Source: Chitinophaga alhagiae (GTDB taxonomy: Bacteria; Bacteroidota; Bacteroidia; Chitinophagales; Chitinophagaceae). From it: a stretch of 64,000 bases of DNA. Shown here piece after piece: positions 36,977-44,855 of this stretch; positions within the stretch are counted from its first letter, which is position 1, and the number at the start of each line of letters is the position of its first letter. The notes under the pieces are model-generated. The model searched no databases and was not told the origin of the DNA. It saw nothing but the letters and a program-made list of their open reading frames with translations. A program made the position numbers and the translations under genes. The stretch lies in contig NZ_QXMH01000002.1 of assembly GCF_003568665.1 (NCBI RefSeq), forward strand, positions 930,001 to 994,000. Reading direction: 5' to 3'.

Positions 36977-38398
36977 CTACTGTTTCAGAACAATTTTATA
37001 CATCTCAAACTGCCCGGCGCTGTTCACATCAATAGTGATCCGGTTATTCACAGCATCCAGCGTTGCTGCCGCGGTTTCTGCTATATAGGGAACGGCTGCG
37101 TCAGGCAGGGTGTAATTATTGGGCCGGAACCTGACTACGCTTTCTATAGCGCTAATTGTAAAACCATAAACTTTTACGTTACATGTTGTAGCGGGCTGAT
37201 TGCGTCCCATCACAAACAGCGTGAGCGTATCCGTGCTATTGCGTGCAGCTGCCACATGGATGGAGTCGTATACGGTATTCACCGCATGGCCTGTATAGCT
37301 GCTGGACATCTCTTTGAATATCTGGCCACAGGGAAAAACAACGCCATAATTATAGTTCAGCAGGCCGAGCCCTGGAATAGAACTATTTACTGGAGGCCAG
37401 TAACTGCCGGCATCAGCACCCGCCCTTGCATATGCCTGGATTATATCCGGGACAACGTTGGCGGCTTGCATATATACCCAGTTGTCATTATAGGCTTTTG
37501 AAGGCGCCCACTCCGATAAATATGTATAGTTTTTAACAGGATTAAAATTATTTGCGCATTGTTCGATCCGTGATTTCAGGCTGTCAATACCATGAGTGGT
37601 TGTATAGTGCCCTGTATAGGTATGAAGCGCAACACCATCTATTGCGTCATATGCTTTCGTAAACTGCGCTTTCATTGCCGTAAATTCCGAAGGGACGGTA
37701 TAATCCCCGTTGATCAGCAGCTTGAAATTCCGGGTGGCAGACGGGAATTGCTGGTTGATGTACTCTGCTATATTCATCGCGGTTTTAACATACTTGATCA
37801 ATTTAGCGTTCCGGGCTACACCGCCGCCCCATTGCAGCCACCACTCATTGCCGATCTCAACTATCTTTACCTGGGTTGCTCCCGCCAGATTGATGGCTTT
37901 AACGGCTGAATCCCTCAGCGCGGCAATGGCACTCCACCAGGCAGGAGACCAAAGCTCTTCATTCATGGCCTGCAATGTTGGCACTACAATGGCATAATCT
38001 GTAACATTCGCTTTCAAGGTGGCTATTGATGCTCCGGGCGTGGCCGGCGTTCCGCTCCATCCCGGTGTGGAATTGGAGCTCCAATTGTAGTATTCAGACT
38101 CCCACCCTCCGGGAAACCTTACCAACCGGCTGCCGATACCGTTTAGCGCAAGCGCAAAGGAAGAGAAGGATGCATTGGTGACCCTGGACCAGTCATTATT
38201 AACGCCAAATATATCGGGGTTAATAGGTACCTTATCATTTGCCCATACATATCCGTTAGCCGTCAGTAAGGTGGCAGTCGCATTGTGCTTGACGTCTGTT
38301 TCGTTTATCAGGTCCTGGCCAGGCCCTTTGAGGCTTTTGGAGCATCCGCTTGTGCTTACAATAACTGCAATTAAGATCGTCCATTTCAGTTTTGTCAT
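36977..38398 (-). CDS. Glycoside hydrolase-like lipoprotein (clan GH-A, arabinofuranosidase-like)
   Basis: A 473-residue lipoprotein (AVIVSTSGC, lipidated Cys19). The fold looks like a (beta/alpha)8 clan A hydrolase: NPDIFGVNNDWSRV, GSRLVRFPGGWESEYYNW (the RFPGG element of GH51/GH79-like enzymes), KIVEIGNEWWLQWGG with the presumed acid/base Glu in GNEW, and YTYLSEWAPS with the presumed nucleophile Glu. A C-terminal beta-sandwich of about 100 residues follows (TLTLFVMGRNQPATT). It probably cleaves arabinofuranosyl, uronic or related linkages at the cell surface. It is 33 bases downstream of a sulfatase on the same strand, suggesting joint attack on a sulfated glycan. The exact GH family is uncertain. 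Confidence 0.75.
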   Translation of the reverse strand: MTKLKWTILIAVIVSTSGCSKSLKGPGQDLINETDVKHNATATLLTANGYVWANDKVPINPDIFGVNNDWSRVTNASFSSFALALNGIGSRLVRFPGGWESEYYNWSSNSTPGWSGTPATPGASIATLKANVTDYAIVVPTLQAMNEELWSPAWWSAIAALRDSAVKAINLAGATQVKIVEIGNEWWLQWGGGVARNAKLIKYVKTAMNIAEYINQQFPSATRNFKLLINGDYTVPSEFTAMKAQFTKAYDAIDGVALHTYTGHYTTTHGIDSLKSRIEQCANNFNPVKNYTYLSEWAPSKAYNDNWVYMQAANVVPDIIQAYARAGADAGSYWPPVNSSIPGLGLLNYNYGVVFPCGQIFKEMSSSYTGHAVNTVYDSIHVAAARNSTDTLTLFVMGRNQPATTCNVKVYGFTISAIESVVRFRPNNYTLPDAAVPYIAETAAATLDAVNNRITIDVNSAGQFEMYKIVLKQ

Positions 38399-38431
38399 AT
38401 AGAGCGATTTAATGATGATAATTGTTTCCTG

Positions 38432-39925
38432 TCAGGAGGCATATTTTATAGGGTATTGGGCGTTTTGCGTTTTTAACCAGCGTTCCAGGATCTCTTTAAG
38501 CGCTTTCGCTTTTTTGGGGTATTGCGTGATCAGGTTATTGCTTTCGGAAATGTCCTGATCGATATGATACAGTTCATAGCGGTCTTCCTCGTACCAGTGG
38601 ATCAGCTTCCATCCTTTATATAATACGGCTGATGCCGCTCCTCCACCTTGCGGGCTGAAATGCGGGTAATGCCAGAATAAGGGCCGGTGGGCTATTTTCT
38701 TCCCTTTGAACAGGCGGTTGAGTTGCACGCCATCCGTATGCGGGGCAGGCGCCGGGGACTGCCTGGCCGCCTGCAGCAGGGTGGGGAAAAGGTCTGTACT
38801 GATAACAGGGGTTGCACTGGTTGTATTGGACTTGATCTTGCCTGGCCATTTTACGATCATGGGAACCCGGATACCGCCTTCATATACCCATCCCTTTCCG
38901 CCGCGCAGCGGAATATTTGAAGTGGGATGGCCTTCCGAGGTAGATAAACCCCCATTGTCGGAAAAGAAGATAACGAGCGTGTTCTCGTCCAGATTGAGCG
39001 CTTTGAGCTTATCCAGTACGCGCCCGATGGCCTCATCCATGGATTCTACCATCCCCGCGTAAATAGCATGGCTCTGGTTCGTTCTTGTTTTCAGATTTCC
39101 CTGGGTTTGAAACTCATCGGTCAGCTTGAGCTGTTCTTTCTTTTCGGTATATTTTTTTTGCAGTTCGGGGGTTGTTTGCAAAGGAGTATGTACAGAATAG
39201 AACGGCAAGTAGATAAAAAACGGGCGGTCACTATGTGCTGCTATAAACTGGTTCGTTTCCTGCGCTAGGCGGAGCGGGAGGTGTTCTCCCCGGGGGCCGT
39301 CTTCCAAACGCGGGTTGCCGTAGGGAGAAAAATAACCATTTGTCCCTGTTGCCTGGTTACGCCGCGGATGGCCCATGGAATTGCCGCCTTTATTCACCTC
39401 AAAACCCTGGTGTTCCGGCCAATATATGGCGCTGTCTCCCAAATGCCATTTTCCCGCAATGAAGGTAGCGTAGTTTGCATCTCTAAGCGCTTCAGCAATA
39501 GTTACCTGGTCTAGCGGCAGGTGAGACGCAGTGGGTGCAGGCAACATCCGGTAGCGGGCCTTCCACTTCGGATTGTTCCGGAGCTGTTGCGGGTCCGGGG
39601 CACCGATATAATCTGTAAGGCCCAATGCGGAAGGATACTTCCCTGTCATAATGCTTGCCCGTGTTGGAGAGCAGACAGGTGAAGCTGTGTATGCATTCGT
39701 AAACCGCATGCCTTCACGTGCCAGCTGCGATAAATGAGGCGTTTCATAAAATGAGCTTCCAAATGGGGTAATATCCGTCCACCCGAGATCATCGGCCAGG
39801 ATCAAAATAATATTGGGCGGCTTTTGTTTTGTTTGCTGGGCAAAGGCGCCATATGCACCTCCCAGGAGCAGGAGGAAAAGAATACCCGAAATTTTCCAGT
39901 CGTGAAGGTTTTGTTTCCGATCCAT
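38432..39925 (-). CDS. Arylsulfatase-type sulfatase
   Basis: A 497-residue exported sulfatase (signal about 12-30, GGAYGAFAQ). Core motifs: PPNIILILADDLGWTD with metal aspartates 45-46, the formylglycine motif ASPVCSPTRAS with Cys85, GKWHLGD, PFFIYLPFYSVHTPL, VIFFSDNGG and GGKGWVYEGGIRVP. The C-terminus (YELYHIDQDISESNNL) is typical of family S1 enzymes acting on sulfated polysaccharides. It needs formylglycine maturation by an enzyme encoded elsewhere. It heads a likely operon with the downstream glycoside hydrolase lipoprotein. Several short N-terminal charged residues precede the signal, so ATG 39925 could be slightly early. Confidence 0.92.
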   Translation of the reverse strand: MDRKQNLHDWKISGILFLLLLGGAYGAFAQQTKQKPPNIILILADDLGWTDITPFGSSFYETPHLSQLAREGMRFTNAYTASPVCSPTRASIMTGKYPSALGLTDYIGAPDPQQLRNNPKWKARYRMLPAPTASHLPLDQVTIAEALRDANYATFIAGKWHLGDSAIYWPEHQGFEVNKGGNSMGHPRRNQATGTNGYFSPYGNPRLEDGPRGEHLPLRLAQETNQFIAAHSDRPFFIYLPFYSVHTPLQTTPELQKKYTEKKEQLKLTDEFQTQGNLKTRTNQSHAIYAGMVESMDEAIGRVLDKLKALNLDENTLVIFFSDNGGLSTSEGHPTSNIPLRGGKGWVYEGGIRVPMIVKWPGKIKSNTTSATPVISTDLFPTLLQAARQSPAPAPHTDGVQLNRLFKGKKIAHRPLFWHYPHFSPQGGGAASAVLYKGWKLIHWYEEDRYELYHIDQDISESNNLITQYPKKAKALKEILERWLKTQNAQYPIKYAS

Positions 39926-40307
39926 ATCTTCTATTTCTTATTTTAAAGGATTATCCATTACGATATTATTCTTTCATTGCATTGCCGTGATTGTTTGTTC
40001 ACGATGCGGATTGCCCTATAATTCTCCCGTTGCCGGCCGGGATGCGCAGTTTTGCATGTATTGCACCGGCAGCAAAGAGCAATTACCTGCACATGAATAT
40101 TATTAGTGAATTGCGATCAAATGTTCCTCACAGGTATGCCAGATCTCATTGGCCCGCAAGATCGGTCAGTAGTCCGTTGTTGTTTTGGTTGAAATAACAT
40201 TATCAATACAATTTGACAGGCAATCAAAGATATTGCTATAGGGTTTCAGAAAAATGTCAGAATTGATGGTATAGATGGATAATTTTACGATGCCTCAAAT
40301 CCGGCGT
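39926..40307. other. 382-base intergenic region without a recognised gene
   Basis: A/T-rich sequence between the sulfatase start and the stop of the di-haem peroxidase. It has a minus-strand TATCTTTG box at 40225-40232, without a matching -33, some 300 bases from the sulfatase start. A 68-codon frame at 39991-40197 lacks coding character. I see no hairpin with a U tract and no repeat. Confidence 0.5.
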
Positions 40308-41522
40308 CTACCTGATATACCCGCCTACGGGCAGGCCGCTCGGTACGGAAGAGGGCACCTTTTTGTCGTAGTTGGCATCGTTGAGCGTGTTAAGAAATTC
40401 CACAATGCTATTGATGTCTTTAAACTCCACCCGTACCGCGGCAGCCAGGGGATCGAGCTGTGCGCGGTCAACATTTGGGTTGCGCAGCGGTTTGCCATGC
40501 AGGTCTTCATAAAAAAACAGTACTTCGTTGAGGGTTTGTATTTTACCGCTATGCATGTACGGCCTGGTGAAACGCAGGTTCCGGAGTGTTGGCGTACGGA
40601 AGCCGTAACTGCGCTGGATGCCGGAGTCGGATACCGGCAATTTTTCATTATCAGGAGCGCCCAGCACGTGAGATTGAAAATCTGACAGCATGGGCCCGCT
40701 GTGGCAACGTGCGCAACCGGAATTGATAAAAAGCTGCATGCCTTCCCGCTCCCTTTCTGTAAGGGCGGAGCGGTCGCCACGCATAAACTGGTCGAAGCGG
40801 GAGTTCGCGGCCGTCAGCGAACGCTGGAACGCGCCGAGGGCTTTGGTGATATTGGTAGGTGTGACAGTATTGCTTTCGGGGAATACTGTTTTAAAAAGCC
40901 GCCGGTATTGGGCTATGCCGTTCACACGTTTCGCCACTTCTTCCATAATATGATCTTCGCTGAAACCATGCCCGCGCATTTCTTCCAAAGTTTTTATCGG
41001 CATGGCAGCCTGCTCTTCAAGGCCCTTGGCGCGGAGGTCCCAAAACATAGGGGCCTCCTCCGGCGTATATTGCCCGTCTGGACCAATGCCATTGAACGCC
41101 GTATTGAGGAGAGATTGTGAATTGCGTTTAGTGAAGGGGATGTTGTTATCATGATTGAAGCGCCGCTTTTCGCCCAGGCCTGTACCGTTTACGCCAATAG
41201 ACAGATCGATGCTTTCCGCGTAACCGAAATCCGGATGATGACATGTGGCGCAGGCTACGTCTTTTCCGCCAGACAAAACAGGGTCATAAAACAACAACCG
41301 GCCCAGTTCTATTTTTTCGGGCGTAGTGGGGTTATTGGCAGGAGAGCGGTAGGTGCGCGGCAAGGCGTCGATGGACCCCAGGCCCGGCAATTCTTTTTTT
41401 TCGGCAACGGCGGTTTGGCCGGCCGGTCTGTTGGGTGAGCGGCAGGCGTTCACAGCTACGATACCGGCCGCCAGAAGCAGTAAGGCATGAGTAATTCCCA
41501 GGCGCATAGGTTTGCTTATCAT
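40308..41522 (-). CDS. Di-haem cytochrome c peroxidase / MauG-family lipoprotein
   Basis: A 404-residue protein with two c-type haem sites, CATCH (91-95) and CARCH (270-274), and the family segments LGRLLFYDPVLSGG, FTKRNSQSLLNTAF and RTPTLRNLRFTRPYMHSG. The N-terminus (LLLAAGIVAVNAC) has a lipobox with Cys27, so it is anchored in the periplasm. It should reduce hydrogen peroxide using cytochrome electrons, or act as a MauG-like oxidase. ATG 41507 (MRLGITH) is an alternative start. The neighbours do not suggest a substrate protein. It is divergent from the DHFR-like gene at 41696. Confidence 0.9.
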   Translation of the reverse strand: MISKPMRLGITHALLLLAAGIVAVNACRSPNRPAGQTAVAEKKELPGLGSIDALPRTYRSPANNPTTPEKIELGRLLFYDPVLSGGKDVACATCHHPDFGYAESIDLSIGVNGTGLGEKRRFNHDNNIPFTKRNSQSLLNTAFNGIGPDGQYTPEEAPMFWDLRAKGLEEQAAMPIKTLEEMRGHGFSEDHIMEEVAKRVNGIAQYRRLFKTVFPESNTVTPTNITKALGAFQRSLTAANSRFDQFMRGDRSALTEREREGMQLFINSGCARCHSGPMLSDFQSHVLGAPDNEKLPVSDSGIQRSYGFRTPTLRNLRFTRPYMHSGKIQTLNEVLFFYEDLHGKPLRNPNVDRAQLDPLAAAVRVEFKDINSIVEFLNTLNDANYDKKVPSSVPSGLPVGGYIR

Positions 41523-41655
41523 TTATGTCCGTCAAGATAATAAATAACGAGTAAATTGTCTTTTATTTTCCGGCGAAAAATTTGGAGGTAGAACATTGAC
41601 CTGAAAGCCCTCCTTTTTGGCACGGAATGCCCTCAACATAGTTAACCCCCTTCCT

Positions 41656-41663
41656 TATTTTTG
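41656..41663 (+). promoter_or_regulatory. -7 element (TATTTTTG) of the DHFR-like gene
   Basis: TATTTTTG is an exact TAnnTTTG box whose predicted start point lies about 26 bases before ATG 41696. No TTG at standard -33 spacing was found, so the call rests on one box and position. Confidence 0.4.
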
Positions 41664-41695
41664 GCTTATAGCGTTAAAAACAAAAACTGATAAAG

Positions 41696-42247
41696 ATGAG
41701 AACTGTAACATTCGGCATGAACATCAGCATTGATGGTTACTGCGATCACACTATTGCCGATCCAGGTGAAGAGGTCCTTGATTATTTTACGGGAATGATG
41801 GACGATGTAGACCTGGTCTTTTTTGGCCGTGTCATCTACCAGCTCATGTTTCCCTATTGGAGCGATGTTGCGAAAGATCAATCCGGCACACCCAGTGAAA
41901 ATAGATTTGCCGAGAGGTTCAGTTCCATCAACAGGGTTGTTGTTTCAAGATCTTTGAACAGCGGCGATGACAAAACGCGGATCGTTCACAGCAACCCTGT
42001 GGCGGAGCTGGCGAAGCTGAAACAGCAACCCGGTAAAAAAATTATGGTAGACAGTGTGAGCATGCTTCCCGAGCTGATTGCAGCGGGCCTTATTGATGAG
42101 TTTAACCTGGTTGTTCACCCGGTGATAGTGGGGAAGGGAAGACAATTGCTGGATGCCGGGAGCCTCCAGGAAAAACTTGAGCTAAAGCTGGCCAAGATCA
42201 TACATTTCAAATCCGGCAGTGTGGCGCTTCACTATTCGAAGCAATGA
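41696..42247 (+). CDS. Dihydrofolate reductase-like (RibD C-terminal fold) protein
   Basis: A 183-residue protein of the DHFR/RibD-C superfamily. The start, MRTVTFGMNISIDGYCD, and LVFFGRVIYQLMFPYW match the NADPH-binding fold, with VVVSRSLNSGDDKTRIV, MVDSVSMLPELIAAGLIDEF and HPVIVGKGRQLLD as further landmarks. Most stand-alone members are of unknown substrate and are not true folate reductases. A paralogue-like gene is at 46994-47638. It is the last gene of the A/T-rich block before the repeat and tRNA genes. Confidence 0.87.
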   Translation: MRTVTFGMNISIDGYCDHTIADPGEEVLDYFTGMMDDVDLVFFGRVIYQLMFPYWSDVAKDQSGTPSENRFAERFSSINRVVVSRSLNSGDDKTRIVHSNPVAELAKLKQQPGKKIMVDSVSMLPELIAAGLIDEFNLVVHPVIVGKGRQLLDAGSLQEKLELKLAKIIHFKSGSVALHYSKQ

Positions 42248-42551
42248 GGGAAAGATAAAGGACCAGGTTGAGAAATTGGGGAAGACGTAAAAGAGCAGAA
42301 TGGTATTATAGGGTATTGAGGATCATAGCTATAATGATGGCTTAAATTTGACATAGAAAGGGGCGGCCGCCTTCTTATCGCCTTGTTGTAGGCTTGGCAC
42401 CCCGGGCTTATCGGCTTCTAGTCGCCTTGTTATCGGCTTGGCACCCCCGGTTTATTGCCTATAAAAAGTATGCGGAAAGATAAATTAGCACGCTAACAAC
42501 TGATGCAAACAAAAAAAGGCCGCCAGTTATGGTGACCTTTTTGATAATTCG
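42248..42551. other. 304-base gap between DHFR-like gene and tRNA-Leu
   Basis: Contains the two-copy 34-base repeat at 42378-42455 and the 3' flank of the tRNA pair. I see no protein gene. The two copies share runs such as TCGCCTTGTT and GGCTTGGCACCCC. Confidence 0.55.
42378..42455. repeat. Two-copy imperfect direct repeat, 34-nt unit at 44-nt period
   Basis: Copy 1 at 42378-42411 and copy 2 at 42422-42455. Both start TCGCCTTGTT and contain GGCTTGGCACCCC, differing at a few positions. The short 10-base spacing and only two copies are unlike CRISPR. It lies about 100 bases from the 3' end of tRNA-Leu. Confidence 0.6.
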
Positions 42552-42637
42552 TACCCGGGACGGGAGTCGAACCCGTACGGGCCTTGCAGCCCACAGGATT
42601 TTAAGTCCGGCGTGTCTACCAATTCCACCACCCGGGT
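42552..42637 (-). tRNA. tRNA-Leu (anticodon UAA)
   Basis: An 86-nt class II tRNA. The 7-bp acceptor stem is ACCCGGG with CCCGGGT; the D arm is GTGGAATTGGTAGACAC; the anticodon loop CTTAAAA gives UAA; a long variable arm pairs GGGC with GCCC; the T arm is ACGGG-TTCGACT-CCCGT. The discriminator is A and CCA is not encoded. The anticodon stem (CCGGA/TCCTG) has one C-U mismatch. It lies about 90 bases after tRNA-Gly on the same strand and is probably cotranscribed. Confidence 0.93.
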
Positions 42638-42726
42638 ATCCTGCTTTGTAAATGTAACCCATTCACAAAGAACTTTAAACAAAAATTCCAAACCACCACC
42701 GGCAGTTTGGAATGATCTGTTTTTTG

Positions 42727-42799
<73 letters not shown>

Positions 42800-42830
42800 A
42801 GAGATGTAAGAACTTTTTTCGTTGGGATTG

Positions 42831-42860
42831 CAAAGATAGCAATTGTTTTAATTCTGCCAA
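42831..42860 (-). promoter_or_regulatory. Promoter of the tRNA-Gly/tRNA-Leu unit
   Basis: On the minus strand TTG (42860-42858), a 19-base spacer and TATCTTTG (42838-42831) match the Bacteroidota consensus exactly. The predicted start near 42824 gives a short 5' leader to tRNA-Gly. Confidence 0.75.
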
Positions 42861-42874
42861 GTATTTTTTACCTT

Positions 42875-43711
42875 CTATTGAAAATAATCATACGTATACC
42901 GTATCATTCCCAATAGCTCCTGGCCTTTGCCATAGCATTCTTCCCGCGCCGGCAGCCCCTTCGTGTCATAACTGTATTTCCAGATCAGGTAATCTCCCTT
43001 TTCTATGTTCACCACCGTCATTTGTGCCAGTTTCCCATCTGCGCCGTACTCAAAACTGTAGTCCGGCAGCATGCGTTTGCGGCTGGGGTGGTAACGGAGC
43101 ACGTCCGTGAGCCGCCCCTGGGCATCGTAGTTATAATAGATGCGGGCGCGGCCGGGGGCGGCTTCTTCGGTCACCCTGCCTGCGGTGTCTGTTTTGAACT
43201 GCACCATGGTAGAGTCAAGCCCGCCTTTTTTAACGATCAGGCGCTGCAGGCGGCCCAGGGTATCGTATATGTACTGGCGCTGCTCCGTCATCCGGAACTT
43301 GTCTTCCCGGCCCCGGGAAAGGGTCTGGATGCCTTCCAGCAGGCCGCTGGCATTGTACTGGTATTGCACCGTGCCGATGGAGTTCTCCGTACTGTCTACC
43401 GTTTTGGTAAGCCGCCCGGCATTGCTGAAGGAAGAGACCAGTACGGAACGGCCGCTCACCCGGCTTTGTGTAACGGCCCGCATCTGGCGGTAGCTCTGGT
43501 TCATGCCGCGCACGCAAACAAAATCATTGTCTGTTTGCTGGTTGGCATCCAGGCTCCGTACATGCTGGAAGCTGACCTTGCCGGCCTTGAAACCGGCCAT
43601 GGTGGCGGCGGTTTGCTGGGTGCTGTAAATGTCCTGGTAATAATACTGCGCCCGGGCCCCGGCTGCCAGCAGCAACAGGGCGGCACACAATAACGTTCTC
43701 GGTTTATTCAT
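42875..43711 (-). CDS. Exported hypothetical protein with RHS/YD-like repeats
   Basis: A 278-residue exported protein (signal LLCAALLLLAAGARAQ). After a unique N-terminal part it is a series of YD-type hairpins: VSSFSNAGRLTKTVDS, VQYQYNASGLLEGIQ, RQYIYDTLGRLQRLIV, YYNYDAQGRLTDVL, FEYGADGKLAQM, WKYSYDTKGLPARE. No toxin or RHS core is attached. Function unknown; such proteins are abundant in Chitinophagaceae. Start: ATG 43711 (MNKPRT) is preferred to ATG 43720, because the promoter 43731-43759 predicts a transcript beginning near 43724. Confidence 0.75.
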   Translation of the reverse strand: MNKPRTLLCAALLLLAAGARAQYYYQDIYSTQQTAATMAGFKAGKVSFQHVRSLDANQQTDNDFVCVRGMNQSYRQMRAVTQSRVSGRSVLVSSFSNAGRLTKTVDSTENSIGTVQYQYNASGLLEGIQTLSRGREDKFRMTEQRQYIYDTLGRLQRLIVKKGGLDSTMVQFKTDTAGRVTEEAAPGRARIYYNYDAQGRLTDVLRYHPSRKRMLPDYSFEYGADGKLAQMTVVNIEKGDYLIWKYSYDTKGLPAREECYGKGQELLGMIRYTYDYFQ

Positions 43712-43730
43712 ATAAAACATCGGCTGTTGG

Positions 43731-43759
43731 CAAAAGTACTAACGTTCAGGGCAAATCAA
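43731..43759 (-). promoter_or_regulatory. Promoter of the RHS-like gene
   Basis: On the minus strand TTG (43759-43757), an 18-base spacer and TACTTTTG (43738-43731) fit the consensus exactly. The predicted leader is only about a dozen bases, which favours the ATG at 43711. Confidence 0.65.
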
Positions 43760-43815
43760 AACGTATATTCTCATAAATCTATATCTTTAGCCGTCCAAAA
43801 TCAGCAAACCCGCTC

Positions 43816-44844
43816 GTGAAAACACAACATCTCAGAAAAGATAAAACCTGCCTTAACTGCGGCGCCGAAGTGCCAGAACGTTTCTGCTCCCGCTGCGGAC
43901 AGGAAAACGTGGAAACCAAAGAGTCTTTTGGGCACCTGGTGAGCCATTTCTTTCAGGACATCACCCATTATGATTCCAAGCTGCTCCTTACCTTAAAGAA
44001 CCTCTTTTTCTACCCGGGCCTCCTCACCAAAAAGTATGTGCAGGGCCACCGGGCGGATTATGTGAACCCCATCCGGCTGTATGTGTTCACTTCTTTCCTG
44101 TTTTTCCTGCTGCTGGGCTCCGTGAACCACGGGGAAAACCCTTACCTCCGGAAAAAGCCGCATGAAAAAAGCGCGGCGGCGCAGGAAAACGAAAAGGCGG
44201 TGGTTACCTTCAGCAGTGTGGAAAAACGCCTTAAAGACTCCCTGGCCACGGCCAAACCTGAAGATTCGGCGGACTATAAAATTGCCGCCAACGCCATGGA
44301 GAGTTTTGCCAGGCTCCAGAACGACACTACCGGCCGTGCGGCCATCATGTATGACTCCCTGCAGCAACTGAAACCGGAACATGAGCGGGACGGGTTCTTT
44401 ATCCGCAACCTCCAGCGCCGCCACTTTGAGATGCGGGACAAATACGGGGATAATGAAAGTACTGTGCTCAGGGAGAACATGATGCACCATTATCCCAAGC
44501 TGATGTTCCTGCTGTTGCCGTTCTTTGCCCTGCTGCTGAAGATCGTGTTCAGGCGGAAAGACCTGTATTATGCAGACCATGCCATTTTTGCCATCCACAT
44601 CCATACCTTTGTTTTCATGATCTACATGGCAGGCATCGTGCTGAACCTGTTGGTCCACAACGATGATGTCTACGCCTGGCTCATGCTGCCGCTGTTCCTG
44701 TACTTTGTGATGGCAGCACGCAATATGTATGAGCGCAGCTGGATAGGGGCGCTTTGCCGTTCCCTGCTGGTGGTATTTTTGTACGCGGCCGGAACATTAA
44801 TAGTGGCGTTATTGTTTATCATCCTGATGTTCGCCATTACTTAA
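43816..44844 (+). CDS. DUF3667 membrane protein with zinc-ribbon N-terminus
   Basis: A 342-residue protein. Residues 12-32 hold a CxxC...CxxC zinc ribbon (CLNCGAEVPERFCSRCGQEN). Then come the DUF3667 hallmarks SHFFQDITHYDSKLLLTLKNL and FYPGLLTKKYVQGHRADYVNP, a membrane segment (RLYVFTSFLFFLLLG), a charged middle region of about 120 residues, and three to four C-terminal membrane helices. The family is found mainly in Bacteroidota and its function is unknown. The start is GTG 43816 (MKTQHLRKD); the near-consensus -7 box TATCTTTA sits about 25 bases upstream. It runs into the enoyl-CoA hydratase gene after 11 bases. Confidence 0.83.
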   Translation: MKTQHLRKDKTCLNCGAEVPERFCSRCGQENVETKESFGHLVSHFFQDITHYDSKLLLTLKNLFFYPGLLTKKYVQGHRADYVNPIRLYVFTSFLFFLLLGSVNHGENPYLRKKPHEKSAAAQENEKAVVTFSSVEKRLKDSLATAKPEDSADYKIAANAMESFARLQNDTTGRAAIMYDSLQQLKPEHERDGFFIRNLQRRHFEMRDKYGDNESTVLRENMMHHYPKLMFLLLPFFALLLKIVFRRKDLYYADHAIFAIHIHTFVFMIYMAGIVLNLLVHNDDVYAWLMLPLFLYFVMAARNMYERSWIGALCRSLLVVFLYAAGTLIVALLFIILMFAIT

Positions 44845-44855
44845 AAACAGTTGTT

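Noticed and set aside
39991..40197. 68-codon frame in the 382-base gap
   Set aside because: Atypical composition, no signal or motif, no promoter nearby; more likely chance.
33073..42250. Prophage or integrative element
   Set aside because: No integrase, transposase, phage structural or conjugation gene and no duplicated tRNA end; only base composition and tRNA proximity point that way.
42378..42455. Possible CRISPR array
   Set aside because: Only two imperfect copies, a 10-base spacer and no cas genes.
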